Part shown: positions 10,182 to 18,621 of the stretch, piece after piece | Position numbering within the stretch: the stretch's first letter is position 1 | Layout: the number at the start of each line of letters is the position of its first letter | Assembly: GCA_913060675.1 (NCBI GenBank) | Contig: CAJXUS010000011.1 | Coordinates: 1-64,000, forward strand | Direction: 5' to 3' | Origin: an uncultured Rhodospirillales bacterium | GTDB lineage: Bacteria; Pseudomonadota; Alphaproteobacteria; Kiloniellales; Kiloniellaceae | Length of the DNA: 64,000 nucleotides | Made by a program: the position numbers and the translations under genes | Notes under the pieces: model-generated | Told to the model about the DNA's origin: nothing | The model's input: the letters and a program-made list of their open reading frames with translations, nothing else | The model's database searches: none

Positions 10182-10258
10182 TTCTGATCTAACGGGTATG
10201 TCAGCTGTAAAAGGATGACATACCTTTGACCAAAACTTTGGGGTACTTAGATCAGAAC
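10181..10258. repeat. Nested inverted repeats at the 3' end of hemN
   Basis: Outer arms GTTCTGATCTAA (10181-10192) and TTAGATCAGAAC (10247-10258) are a perfect 12-bp inverted repeat. Inside it, GGTATGTCA (10195-10203) and TGACATACC (10216-10224) form a perfect 9-bp hairpin with a 12-nt loop. The left arm begins at the last base of the hemN stop codon. It may serve as a terminator or as an mRNA-stabilising structure; the T-run after the inner hairpin is short. Confidence 0.8.
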
Positions 10259-10285
10259 CCTGCGCTTTACTGACGCATTTTCATT

Positions 10286-10308
10286 AAGATGCAAACAATA
10301 TACATCTT
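10286..10308 (+). promoter_or_regulatory. NsrR-type operator upstream of nnrS
   Basis: AAGATG, an 11-bp centre, then CATCTT gives the 23-bp NsrR architecture; the half-sites AAGATGCA and TACATCTT match the known NsrR consensus closely. The inverted repeat in fact extends to 14-bp perfect arms (10278-10291 and 10303-10316). NsrR is a nitric-oxide-sensing Rrf2 repressor and nnrS is a typical target. No nsrR gene is in this window. Confidence 0.8.
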
Positions 10309-10350
10309 AATGAAAAATTGAGATGAAGAACAGATCACAAGGAAGTAACA

Positions 10351-11538
10351 ATGAGCTCAGATATCCCAGCTTTCTGGCGCGCAGGATTCAGGCCCTTCTT
10401 CTTATCCGGTGCTTTTTACGCACTATTGGTATTATGCCTATGGATCTTGAGCCTTACCGGTCATCTGGAATATGATACCTTCATTGCCCCTTCTCTTATT
10501 CATGGACACGAGATGCTCTATGGTTTTGGCGTTGCTGCTATAGCCGGGTTTATTCTCACCGCCATGCCAAATTGGACGAACACACCTCCCCTCTCAGGGC
10601 TTCCCCTCGCCGGCCTCTATTCCCTCTGGTTGTTAGGGAGAATCTCCCTGTGGGCAGGAACGTCAATTCCCTTTGTCGCCCTTGCAACGATTGATCTGCT
10701 TTTCCTACCCACTCTAGCGTTAATGACCGCGCGGGTTCTTTATAAAGCGGGCAATAAAAAAAACCTGATGTTACCCGGCGTATTCATGGTACTCGCTGTT
10801 TTTAACTTGGCCTTTTACCTATCAGAGATGGATATTCTCGATATTTCATCGCGGACAATTCTCGAAGCTTCAATTTCAGTTCTGATTTTATTAATAACCA
10901 TTATTGGTGGCCGTATCGTTCCGGCTTTCACGCGTAATGCCTTGCGCAGTCAAGGTGTAATGGTCGAGGTATCCGCCCCGAGTAAGCTAAGCATGTTCTG
11001 CATTATCGGAACGTTTGGTATGGTCCTTGGGGACCTGTTTGTTTCCGTTAACTGGCCTGAAACTTTCTCGGCCTTTTGTCTCATCCTAGCGATAGTTCAG
11101 CTCGCCAGATTATCTTACTGGAAGGGGTGGTTAACTATCAACGATCCCTTGTTGTGGTCCATGCACTTAGGATATCTCTGGATTCCAGTTGGCCTGCTCC
11201 TAAAATCATATGGCCTCTATCAATATGGATATTTTTGGGAAGGCGCATTACACGCACTGACCACAGGCGCCATTGCCACTATGGTGTTGGTTGTTATGAT
11301 CCGAGCAGGCTTAGGGCATTCTGGAAGCCCGCTACAAAGTAGTTTCCTTCTCACCTCTGCTCTTATCGCCGTCACCTTCGCCGCTATTTTCCGGGTAGCA
11401 CAAAGCGTTTACGAAGGGCCGCTTTCTGTACCTATTCTCCACATATCTGGACTGCTATGGACCATCGCATTTGGGTTCTACGTCATACATTTTCTGCCAA
11501 TAATGCTTAAACCAAGGTTAGATGGAAAACCGGGATAG
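10351..11538 (+). CDS. nnrS: NnrS family heme/copper membrane protein
   Basis: 395-aa polytopic membrane protein with about 12 hydrophobic segments. The family signature is at the N-terminus (FWRAGFRPFFLSGAFYALL) with the conserved HGHEMLYGFG stretch near residues 49-58. NnrS proteins bind heme and copper and protect cells from nitrosative stress by limiting dinitrosyl-iron complex formation; the exact reaction is unknown. Shine-Dalgarno AAGGAAGT lies just before the ATG. The NsrR-like operator 43 bp upstream of the ATG supports NO-controlled expression. The link to hemN upstream is probably shared low-oxygen/NO physiology rather than one operon. Confidence 0.93.
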   Translation: MSSDIPAFWRAGFRPFFLSGAFYALLVLCLWILSLTGHLEYDTFIAPSLIHGHEMLYGFGVAAIAGFILTAMPNWTNTPPLSGLPLAGLYSLWLLGRISLWAGTSIPFVALATIDLLFLPTLALMTARVLYKAGNKKNLMLPGVFMVLAVFNLAFYLSEMDILDISSRTILEASISVLILLITIIGGRIVPAFTRNALRSQGVMVEVSAPSKLSMFCIIGTFGMVLGDLFVSVNWPETFSAFCLILAIVQLARLSYWKGWLTINDPLLWSMHLGYLWIPVGLLLKSYGLYQYGYFWEGALHALTTGAIATMVLVVMIRAGLGHSGSPLQSSFLLTSALIAVTFAAIFRVAQSVYEGPLSVPILHISGLLWTIAFGFYVIHFLPIMLKPRLDGKPG

Positions 11539-11574
11539 ACAGTATAAATTGGAAATCATGCTTGAGCGATATTT

Positions 11575-12798
11575 CTAAATTACCGGTGCTTGTTTCTCTT
11601 GAGCTTGTTTCTCTGTGGCCTGTAGCTGACGAAGTTCCTTAAAACCACGGATAACAGCGACGACAAAAAGCGAAAGAATGACTGGAAAACCGATCTGGAC
11701 ATGGAAGTTCTGACCAATCCCTGCAAGGAACAAGGGAGCAATAAAAGCGAGAACCACAATCACTTTCTCCCACTTCTTTCCTCCTCTTTTCGCGATGTCT
11801 GTCGCAAGGATCGCAATCGGGATTGCAAGAAGTGTCATCTCATAATCAAAGATATAAGGCAGTACGATAAGCATGGCCGGAACTAAAGCGGCCAGGGCCA
11901 ACTTACTTGGGCCACCAAAGTACCAAAGGCGCAGTAACACTGCCACGGTAATGACCGCTGCCCCCCAGTGAGCCACATAGGCATATACTTCCGATACCCC
12001 CATCATCCTCAAGGTAATGTAGAGGCTGGGCATTTTATCCCAGTGAAGCAACCCGCGCCCCATGACGTCATTAACCAGTGAGGCATTCTCAAAAAAGGTG
12101 ATCCATAATTCTACACCATAGACTGCCACTGAGACCCCAATGAAAAGGAGCGTGGTCGTTGCTGCAGACAAAAAGGCCACCCACTGTCTGCTCGCAATCA
12201 GAACCAAGGGCAGGAGTAATCCGAGTTGAGGTTTAAACGCTAAAAGCCCGATAAACACTCCGGCTATAATTGGTCGAGGCCCCAGACAGAGAAAAGCACA
12301 GGCAAGCAGAGCTGTACTTAACATCGAGTTTTGACCATGAGCTATTGATAGAAATGTCCCAGGATAAGCAATGATTAAAAGCAATGCATAGGGTTGTTCT
12401 AAAAACTTACGAACTGCTGCGCCATAAAAAACAAAACTGCCGCCAGCAAACAATACATATGAAGCTAGATATGGAATGCTGGCCAGTACTGCCGCCAACA
12501 ACATGAAAGTTGGCGGATAATGCCACAAAAATATAGTATCACTTCCGGGAACGGCAAGGCGTTGAGCCTCATATATCAACTCTCGAACAAACGCCGCTTC
12601 GGGGCGTCCTTCCAACGCCAGATGCCCCGCAGACCAAAAGGTAATGAAATCATTTCCAATAGGCTTGCCCTGAAGATCTACCCAATTAGTCGACGACGAA
12701 ATCAACCAATAAAATCTGACAAGGCAAATTCCCAAAATACCCAATGCATATAAACGCAATCGGCTTGCATTAAAAATTGCAGGAGTATCTTTGGGCAT
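11575..12798 (-). CDS. GT87-like (DUF2029) polytopic membrane protein
   Basis: 407 aa with about ten transmembrane segments. The N-terminal part matches the DUF2029/glycosyltransferase 87 pattern: an acidic residue in the first periplasmic loop (GNDFITFWSAGHLALEG, residues ~48-64) followed by HYPPTFMLL. Characterised GT87 members are polyprenyl-phosphomannose-dependent mannosyltransferases; whether this one transfers mannose is unknown. It ends convergently with nnrS and has no obvious operon partner. The C-terminus is rich in Gln/Lys/Glu. Family assignment is good, substrate not determinable. Confidence 0.8.
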   Translation of the reverse strand: MPKDTPAIFNASRLRLYALGILGICLVRFYWLISSSTNWVDLQGKPIGNDFITFWSAGHLALEGRPEAAFVRELIYEAQRLAVPGSDTIFLWHYPPTFMLLAAVLASIPYLASYVLFAGGSFVFYGAAVRKFLEQPYALLLIIAYPGTFLSIAHGQNSMLSTALLACAFLCLGPRPIIAGVFIGLLAFKPQLGLLLPLVLIASRQWVAFLSAATTTLLFIGVSVAVYGVELWITFFENASLVNDVMGRGLLHWDKMPSLYITLRMMGVSEVYAYVAHWGAAVITVAVLLRLWYFGGPSKLALAALVPAMLIVLPYIFDYEMTLLAIPIAILATDIAKRGGKKWEKVIVVLAFIAPLFLAGIGQNFHVQIGFPVILSLFVVAVIRGFKELRQLQATEKQAQEKQAPVI

Positions 12799-12994
12799 CC
12801 TAAAAACTCTCAGACAGAAGCGATAAAGAAGTGATGGTCAACTTCGAAACTGTCGATGAGTTTATATTACTAAAATAAAACCAATACTTAACGAGAGGAT
12901 GAATTTGATAACACGTAAGCTACAATTTTATCCTCGCCCCAAATATCAGATGGAAGCTAGGCCACAATTGATAAAACATATCATCAAAGATCAT

Positions 12995-13288
12995 CTAGCT
13001 TTTATTAATCGGTACAGAATTCGCGTTTTGGTTATCTATTGCGAATTCAAGAAGAGGATCACCCTGTGGCTTCTCTACTGTTTTTTTTGACCAGTCCGAA
13101 CGCCGGCGCACAAGCTCTGCGGCTCCGACATTTTTTTCCCCCATCAAAGGATTCTGTAAACGCACATAGGTAACCCCATCGACATGAGATTTATAAACGT
13201 CCGTAACCACCCAGTCCTGCAGGAAACGCGTTCGTTTGGAATAAACTTCCCCAACGACAGGCAACTTGACGGTATTGTTTTCCTTCAT
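12995..13288 (-). CDS. Small protein of unknown function, paralogue A
   Basis: 97 aa from the ATG at 13286-13288, which has AGAGG 8 nt upstream; a GTG three codons earlier lies inside the Shine-Dalgarno region and is less likely. No family recognised. The core (residues ~10-70: KLPVVGEVYSKR, FLQDWVVTDVYKS, DGVTYVRLQN, ELVRRRSDW) is clearly homologous to the next upstream small gene (13585-13803). It looks like a compact beta-rich soluble domain, with a polar 25-residue tail that the paralogue lacks. No signal peptide or membrane segment. Confidence 0.75.
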   Translation of the reverse strand: MKENNTVKLPVVGEVYSKRTRFLQDWVVTDVYKSHVDGVTYVRLQNPLMGEKNVGAAELVRRRSDWSKKTVEKPQGDPLLEFAIDNQNANSVPINKS

Positions 13289-13532
13289 AAGACACACCTC
13301 TGATTTGAATAAATAATTATTTAAGTTGATCAGAAATTATGGAGTCTCAAAGGCCACATCAAGACCCTCTAAAGGCGTTAGGGGCCTTAACATATCTTTA
13401 TCATCTAGCTGACACAAAACTGCCCCGCCAAGCTTGTTGGCTCTGGAGATGTCTCAGCATCAAGGGCTGGAAATTTTAATATAGGTAACTCTAGGTCAGA
13501 AAGCGTATATCCACGTCCCAAAGACAAAAATA

Positions 13533-13557
13533 AAACCCGCAGCTGAACTACGGGTTT
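13533..13557 (-). terminator. Terminator after small paralogue B
   Basis: AAACCCG (13533-13539) and CGGGTTT (13551-13557) form a hairpin. On the minus strand it is followed by TATTTTTG. It ends the 13585-13803 gene, so the two small paralogues are probably separate transcripts. Confidence 0.8.
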
Positions 13558-13584
13558 ATTCATATATCTCTTATCGAAAAGAGT

Positions 13585-13803
13585 TTAGCTTTGAGCAGGG
13601 GCTTTGCGTAACCAATCAGACCCACGTCTGGTCAACTCAACAGCACTGACGGACTTATCGCCAATGTCCTTGTTCCGGAGTCGGGTGTATTGAATACCGT
13701 CGATCGTCGATTTATAGACCTCAACAACGACCCAATCCTGATATGAAGCGTGCCTTTTAGAAAAAATATCACCAATCTCAGGCATGCGTTCTGACTCTTT
13801 CAT
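13585..13803 (-). CDS. Small protein of unknown function, paralogue B
   Basis: 72 aa, homologous along its whole length to the 97-aa protein encoded next to it: IGDIFSKR / VGEVYSKR, YQDWVVVEVYKS / LQDWVVTDVYKS, DGIQYTRLRN / DGVTYVRLQN, RRGSDWLRK / RRRSDWSKK. GAGAG lies a few nt upstream of the ATG. It has its own downstream terminator. No known domain recognised. The invariant QDWVV, VYKS, DG and SDW residues suggest a conserved fold and possibly a small nucleic-acid- or protein-binding module. Function unknown. Confidence 0.8.
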   Translation of the reverse strand: MKESERMPEIGDIFSKRHASYQDWVVVEVYKSTIDGIQYTRLRNKDIGDKSVSAVELTRRGSDWLRKAPAQS

Positions 13804-14157
13804 TAATCACTCTCAATTTAGCTCTCAGGATTTCTATCGTTTTGATACTCCGAGGACCACTTTCAATCAATCTATTAGATCATATTTATCTAAAAAAATA
13901 GAAATCAATCTTCCGAGACCCTCAGAAATTCTGAAATTGCCCAAAAAAGGACTAACATTCGATTATGTGAGCAATATACTAAACCACAACCTAAGGCCCC
14001 CTTATGACCCTTTCAAGTCATTAAGAATATATCTTTTTTATCTCACTTTTAACGCGCTACACTTTTTATTGTGGTTAGCATGAAATTACATAACTTAACC
14101 AACTCCAAAGATGGTCGGCTACTCAAATATCGAATACCCAAGCAGCCGAGCTAACCT
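13804..14157. other. AT-rich intergenic region
   Basis: Contains the promoter region of small paralogue B and the 3' flank of the aminotransferase gene. A plus-strand open frame (13784-14083) runs through it but overlaps the start of paralogue B, has no Shine-Dalgarno sequence and an unlikely composition, so no gene is called. Confidence 0.5.
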
Positions 14158-15465
14158 TTATCTTATCTCTCGGACACAGTTCAAACTATCTTCAAACCGG
14201 GAGAGAAACTCATCACAAATCGCACGATCATGGGCAATGGATAGATAAAGCTTGGTTCCCATTGGATTCAAAAATATGCCTCTTTTGAACAACTCGAGCA
14301 TCATTGCCCGACCCTTCTTTTTATTTCCCTGAGCTGAAGAGCGGTAATTAAAAACAGGTTGATCCGTAAAGACAATTTGGGCCAGTGGACCATCACCGAT
14401 CACCTGTGCAACCTCTCCAACGTCACCGATAATTTTCCTTAAGCCCGTTCGCAAGTACTCTCCCAAGCCATAAAGATTCTCATACACACCCTCTTGACGG
14501 TACACAGACAAAGCAGCGTTCGCGGCGCAGGTCGAAATTGGATTCCCACCCAAGGTAGAAGCCATCCAAACATAATTATCCTGACCGATATAATGTTCGC
14601 TCACATGATCCATAATATCAGCACGTCCCCCAAATGCGCCGATAGGATAGCCTCCGCCCAAAGCTTTTCCATACGCAACCAGATCAGGAATGACACCGTA
14701 TTTTTCCTGAGCACCGCCATAAGCGAGCCGGAACCCCGTGACTACTTCATCAAAAATAAGCGGGATATCGTATTTATCACAAAGTGCCCTCACCCCCTCG
14801 AGAAAACCCGGTATTGGCGGGGTACAACGCTGAAGAGGCTCCATAAGAACGCCAGCAATATCACCCTTGTTTGCGGCAATAATCTCTGCCGTTTTTGCCA
14901 ATTCGTTATAGGGTGCCACGAGCAAATTTTCTCGAGCCATGGGCGTTCCAGCTGATGTCAGTTCTGGTATTGGAAACTCTAAGTTTTGACTTGGAAATAA
15001 GGAAGTCACACCAGCTTCATTAGCGCCGTGATATGCCCCTTCAAATTTCAGAATTTTTGCCTTGCCTGTGAAGGCCCGGGCAAGACGTTGGCAGTACATG
15101 GTTGCCTCGGTCCCTGAAGCACAAAAGCGTAAACGATCGACAGCGGGAGAAACTCTTTGAATTTCCTCTCCAAGTTTCAAGGCATGCGTATTGAGATAAG
15201 AGAAATTTGATCCCTTTTCTGCCTGCTTGGTTACGGCTTCGACGACTTCTTCTCTGGCGTGACCAACGAGACAAGATCCCCAACCGATGGAAAAATCGAG
15301 ATACTCTTTACCATCCGTATCCCAAAGGCGGGCGCCTTTCCCCCGATCTAAAGCGATAAGTGTTTCAGGAGGAAAACCAAACTCTCCGTTTGAAATACCC
15401 GCTGTAAATACACCCAAAGCCCTTTTCTGGACTTGATTTACAGCATTGCTATCCACTTTTGTCAT
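14158..15465 (-). CDS. PLP-dependent class III aminotransferase (glutamate-1-semialdehyde aminomutase-like)
   Basis: 435 aa from the ATG at 15463-15465, which follows GGAGAGGGAAGC; a start 17 codons further upstream lacks such a signal. Class III fold-type I signatures: SGTEATMYCQRLARA (phosphate binding), LIFDEVVTGFR with the PLP-binding Asp, and the Schiff-base lysine in YGKALGGGYPIGAFGG. The closest family feel is glutamate-1-semialdehyde 2,1-aminomutase and related aspartate-family aminotransferases, but heme-pathway HemL is not implied, because many paralogues act on other omega-amino compounds. It has no clear operon partner. Cytoplasmic enzyme; substrate unknown. Confidence 0.9.
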   Translation of the reverse strand: MTKVDSNAVNQVQKRALGVFTAGISNGEFGFPPETLIALDRGKGARLWDTDGKEYLDFSIGWGSCLVGHAREEVVEAVTKQAEKGSNFSYLNTHALKLGEEIQRVSPAVDRLRFCASGTEATMYCQRLARAFTGKAKILKFEGAYHGANEAGVTSLFPSQNLEFPIPELTSAGTPMARENLLVAPYNELAKTAEIIAANKGDIAGVLMEPLQRCTPPIPGFLEGVRALCDKYDIPLIFDEVVTGFRLAYGGAQEKYGVIPDLVAYGKALGGGYPIGAFGGRADIMDHVSEHYIGQDNYVWMASTLGGNPISTCAANAALSVYRQEGVYENLYGLGEYLRTGLRKIIGDVGEVAQVIGDGPLAQIVFTDQPVFNYRSSAQGNKKKGRAMMLELFKRGIFLNPMGTKLYLSIAHDRAICDEFLSRFEDSLNCVREIR

Positions 15466-15725
15466 ATTGCTTCCCTCTCCAAAAAACCTAGATCTCAATT
15501 TGTCATCGCTGTGCAACCATCTGAAGACATAGCGCGGTCAAATCATCTACCCGGTTTAGAACTTGGTCGAAGGCACAACAATTTAATAAACTTAGAGTTT
15601 GTTCCAAGAAAAATTAACTTCGCAACAAATTGAACGTAAAAGGCTTTGGGATAAACGTTTTTCCCTTATCATGATTTCTCAATATAAACGCCCGATTAAG
15701 CCCGATAAGATTTGGAGAGTTACAG

Positions 15726-16889
15726 ATGTATTTCCCTAAGCTTAGATATCTAGCGATATTGGTAATTCTTATTCAGGGATGTTCCGCTCTATCCTTATCT
15801 GGAGCCTTATCTAGAGCGGCAAATGCGAACGAAATCATCGGACAGTTTGAGAGTGAAAAAGCGAATTTTGACTTAATCCTTCTTGCCGACGACCTCGATC
15901 ACCCCTGGGGGATGACATTTTTACCCGATGAACGCCTTCTCATCACCGAACGAGACGGTAAATTAAAGGTATTCGCCAAAGGTAAACTCAGAGAAATACC
16001 TCTAACGGGATTTCCAGAGCTTCATGCCAAAGGGCAAGGCGGGCTTTTAGATATTACTCCGCACCCGGATTTTGCAACGAACGGGTTTATTTATTTCACC
16101 TATAGCCACGCCCTTTCCAGAGGGTCAACCACAGCTTTGGCACGGGCGAAGCTTCAGGGAGATCTTTTATCAGGGATCGAAACTCTTTTTATCGCCAAAA
16201 CCCAATCCACCACCAGTCATCACTATGGTTCACGTATCAGGTTTGATACCCACGGGTTTCTCTTTATGACAGTTGGAGACCGCGGCCAGCGCCATAGTGC
16301 CCAACGCTTAGACCTCCATGCCGGGAAGGTTCTGCGTTTAACGGATGATGGCCAGCCCGCAAAGGGAAACCCCTTTATCGGTACTCCCGATGCTCTTCCC
16401 GAAATTTATTCTTATGGCCACAGAAACCCCCAAGGACTTTCTCTAAATCCTTCTACAGGTGATATGTGGGTAAGTGAGCACGGCCCCAGAGGTGGAGATG
16501 AGATTAACCTTATAAAACCGGGAGTAAACTACGGTTGGCCGATTATTACTTATGGTAAAGAATATATCGGGGGATCAATCGGGGCAGGAACTCACCATCC
16601 TGATATGGCCCAGCCCTTACACCAATGGACTCCTTCAATAGCCCCCTCAGGTATCACCTTTTACACAGGTAAGGCTTTTCCTAACTGGCAAGGCGATCTC
16701 TTTACAACAGCATTGAAGTATGAACTTCTGGTCCGGCAGGAAGTTAAAAACAACAGAATTGTTCATGAAGAACGGTTGGTCGAAGAAGAAGTTGGGAGGA
16801 TCAGGGCGGTTACGCAAGGGCCAGACGACTTGCTTTACCTCCTTACCGATGAAAATGATGGGGCCTTGTATCGGCTTCGGCCCAAATGA
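15726..16889 (+). CDS. PQQ-dependent sugar dehydrogenase-like protein (Asd/YliI family)
   Basis: 387 aa. The N-terminus is a hydrophobic signal (residues ~6-23) with a possible, non-ideal lipobox ending at Cys19 (LIQGC), so it is periplasmic or outer-membrane anchored. The rest is the six-bladed beta-propeller of soluble aldose sugar dehydrogenases: DHPWGMTFLPDERLLITER, GGLLDITPHPDF, FMTVGDRGQR, YGHRNPQGLS, SEHGPRGGDEINLI and NYGWPIITYG. It would oxidise aldoses with PQQ as cofactor and pass electrons to the respiratory chain. Shine-Dalgarno GGAG is 8 nt upstream. No PQQ biosynthesis genes are nearby. Confidence 0.92.
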   Translation: MYFPKLRYLAILVILIQGCSALSLSGALSRAANANEIIGQFESEKANFDLILLADDLDHPWGMTFLPDERLLITERDGKLKVFAKGKLREIPLTGFPELHAKGQGGLLDITPHPDFATNGFIYFTYSHALSRGSTTALARAKLQGDLLSGIETLFIAKTQSTTSHHYGSRIRFDTHGFLFMTVGDRGQRHSAQRLDLHAGKVLRLTDDGQPAKGNPFIGTPDALPEIYSYGHRNPQGLSLNPSTGDMWVSEHGPRGGDEINLIKPGVNYGWPIITYGKEYIGGSIGAGTHHPDMAQPLHQWTPSIAPSGITFYTGKAFPNWQGDLFTTALKYELLVRQEVKNNRIVHEERLVEEEVGRIRAVTQGPDDLLYLLTDENDGALYRLRPK

Positions 16890-16900
16890 TACCCCCGGTT

Positions 16901-16920
16901 AAATCAGGCTAAATCAGGCT
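16901..16920. repeat. 10-bp tandem duplication
   Basis: AAATCAGGCT occurs twice in direct succession (16901-16910, 16911-16920) between the convergent sugar dehydrogenase and LysR genes. Confidence 0.9.
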
Positions 16921-17845
16921 AAATATCTGTGAGACTAATACCCTTGTCCCAATAGGGTTCGCGACCAAACTTGCTTTCAAGGAATTCGATAAAAGACCTT
17001 GTCTTAGCGGGAAGGTGTTCTCTGTTGGGATAAAGTGCATAAACCGCGGCGCTCGGAAGTTCAAACTCCCTGAGGATCGGAATTAATTCACCTGCTTTCA
17101 GCTCATCTGCAATATCCCAAGTCGACTTTATCGCAATGCCTATCCCAGCTTTGGTAGCATCGCGTAAAATTTCACCATTATTGGTTTCAAGATTTCCCTT
17201 CACCTTGACGTCGATTTGCCCTTCAGGTCCCTTAAAATGCCAATGGTCATGAACACCTCCGGGGTATCCAAGGACCAAACAGTTATGATGTAAAAGATCA
17301 CTTGGATGTTCAGGAACACCTTCCTTAGCAAGGTATTCCCGCGAAGCACAAATTACTCTTCGCGCAGGACTTAGTTTTCTCGCAATAAGGCTACTGTCTT
17401 GCAACTCCCCCGTACGTATTGCCAAATCAAAACCGGCCTGAATCATATCGACAATCTGGTCCGTAAGACTGACCTGGATAGAGACATCGGGATATTGTTT
17501 GAGGAACTCAGGAAGAAGACGAGAGATGTGTTTACGCCCAAAAGAAGATGGAGCGGTTATCTTAAGTGTCCCTTTTACATGTCCAGCCAGACCAGAAAGC
17601 GCAGCTTCGGCATCAGCGATATCCTCAAGAATCGCCTTGCAGCGTGTAAAGTAGCCCGCGCCATCGTCAGTCAGACTTAATCTTCTGGTCGTACGATTAA
17701 GTAACCGAACATCAAGGCGCTCTTCAAGGTTAGCAATACGTTTACTCACGACTGCCGCTGAAAGGTTGAGATTGCGCCCTGCTGCGGTCATTCCCCCAGC
17801 AGTGGCGACCTCAACAAATACTGTCATATCATTGATTACATCCAT
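16919..17845 (-). CDS. LysR-family transcriptional regulator
   Basis: 308 aa from the ATG at 17843-17845. An in-frame ATG 13 codons upstream is possible, but family members start with MD-x-x-xDM just before the DNA-binding domain. Winged helix-turn-helix at residues ~10-66 (SAAVVSKRIANLEERLDVRLLNRTTRRLSLT), followed by the periplasmic-binding-like effector domain. It is of the CrgA/PA2758-like class (LNRTTRRLSLTDDG). It is divergent from a small gene (17953-18144), its most likely neighbour target. Neither start has a good Shine-Dalgarno sequence. Confidence 0.93.
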   Translation of the reverse strand: MDVINDMTVFVEVATAGGMTAAGRNLNLSAAVVSKRIANLEERLDVRLLNRTTRRLSLTDDGAGYFTRCKAILEDIADAEAALSGLAGHVKGTLKITAPSSFGRKHISRLLPEFLKQYPDVSIQVSLTDQIVDMIQAGFDLAIRTGELQDSSLIARKLSPARRVICASREYLAKEGVPEHPSDLLHHNCLVLGYPGGVHDHWHFKGPEGQIDVKVKGNLETNNGEILRDATKAGIGIAIKSTWDIADELKAGELIPILREFELPSAAVYALYPNREHLPAKTRSFIEFLESKFGREPYWDKGISLTDI

Positions 17846-17952
17846 AGCATTATCAAAATAAACGAAACAATCATTATACAACAAGCCCTATTATCATTTT
17901 CGAAAAAAAGCGCATATTAGCGACAAGAGAACAAAACTAGAGGATTAATCTT

Positions 17953-18144
17953 ATGGAACGCCAAAGCGCCAGTACGACTATTTTTGACTTACAAGTTGCG
18001 GATGTTGATTACCACTTCCAAACAGCTCGTCGGATGAGATCCGCCGAAGCACATAAAATTTTTGGCAAGCTTTTACGCAGTTTATTCTCACCTTTCCATA
18101 ATTTAAAAACCCATTATTTTCTTGCCCTCACCAGAACAGCCTAA
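17953..18144 (+). CDS. Hypothetical small protein divergent from LysR
   Basis: 63 aa. AGAGG lies about 9 nt upstream of the ATG. The sequence contains an amphipathic helix with basic residues (ARRMRSAEAHKIFGKLLRSLF, first part shown), which resembles the short RAEA-containing alphaproteobacterial proteins often placed next to regulators. No known domain can be assigned firmly. Position and spacing suggest that the LysR regulator may control it. It might also be non-coding. Confidence 0.55.
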   Translation: MERQSASTTIFDLQVADVDYHFQTARRMRSAEAHKIFGKLLRSLFSPFHNLKTHYFLALTRTA

Positions 18145-18257
18145 GTCACCTATTTTTCGACTTTTTTAGAGGATGTAAAATGGCATCCTCTTGGTGGTAA
18201 GAGAGTTGATTTTCGAGTACCAAGCTTCCCTCAAAAGTAAAATTAATCTTTCCTTAA

Positions 18258-18294
18258 GCGAATCACTATTTAATACAATCATAAATTGATTCGC
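18258..18294. promoter_or_regulatory. Inverted repeat before a small ORF
   Basis: GCGAATCA (18258-18265) and TGATTCGC (18287-18294) form a perfect 8-bp inverted repeat with a 21-bp spacer, immediately before the AGGTGG ribosome-binding site of the 18306 ORF. It could be an operator or a leader hairpin that controls translation. Confidence 0.5.
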
Positions 18295-18305
18295 AGGTGG
18301 ATAGC

Positions 18306-18554
18306 ATGACACTCCGATTGAAATCATCTCTTCTAAACAGCCCGAAAGCTTGGGACTGCTCCAGAATGGAAGATGGTATTTCAGTGGATGAGAGTTCTTC
18401 ACACCTCGTGCCACGTAACTCACAATCTAATTTGAAGACTGTGTTCAGCGCCGTTCATTTCAACACAAAAGCTTTGGCTGCAAATTCAGACTTCACACAA
18501 GCGCATCTTACCCCGATGCTCATTGGTGCCGAGACGCTATCTATTCGACCTTAG
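18306..18554 (+). CDS. Possible small orphan protein (or small RNA) ending at a strong terminator
   Basis: 82-aa open frame from the ATG at 18306, preceded by AGGTGG at a suitable distance and followed 29 bp later by a perfect terminator. The protein is Ser/Asn-rich without known domains, signal peptide or membrane helix. The upstream ribosome-binding site and downstream terminator show that a transcript is likely; whether it is translated is uncertain. Nothing in the protein reveals a function. Confidence 0.45.
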   Translation: MTLRLKSSLLNSPKAWDCSRMEDGISVDESSSHLVPRNSQSNLKTVFSAVHFNTKALAANSDFTQAHLTPMLIGAETLSIRP

Positions 18555-18582
18555 CATCTTCCCCTAAGTCTCCGCACCCTAC

Positions 18583-18621
18583 TTGCCAACCGGATCCCCC
18601 CTCCGGTTGGCAATTTTTTTT
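18583..18621 (+). terminator. Strong Rho-independent terminator
   Basis: TTGCCAACCGG (18583-18593) pairs perfectly with CCGGTTGGCAA (18603-18613), followed by eight T. This is one of the strongest terminators in the window, ending the short transcript upstream. Confidence 0.93.

Noticed and set aside
12899-13090. 63-aa plus-strand open frame near the small paralogues
   Set aside because: It overlaps the 3' end of paralogue A on the other strand and has no ribosome-binding site.
13784-14083. 99-aa plus-strand open frame
   Set aside because: It overlaps the start of paralogue B, has no Shine-Dalgarno sequence and looks like translated AT-rich intergenic DNA.
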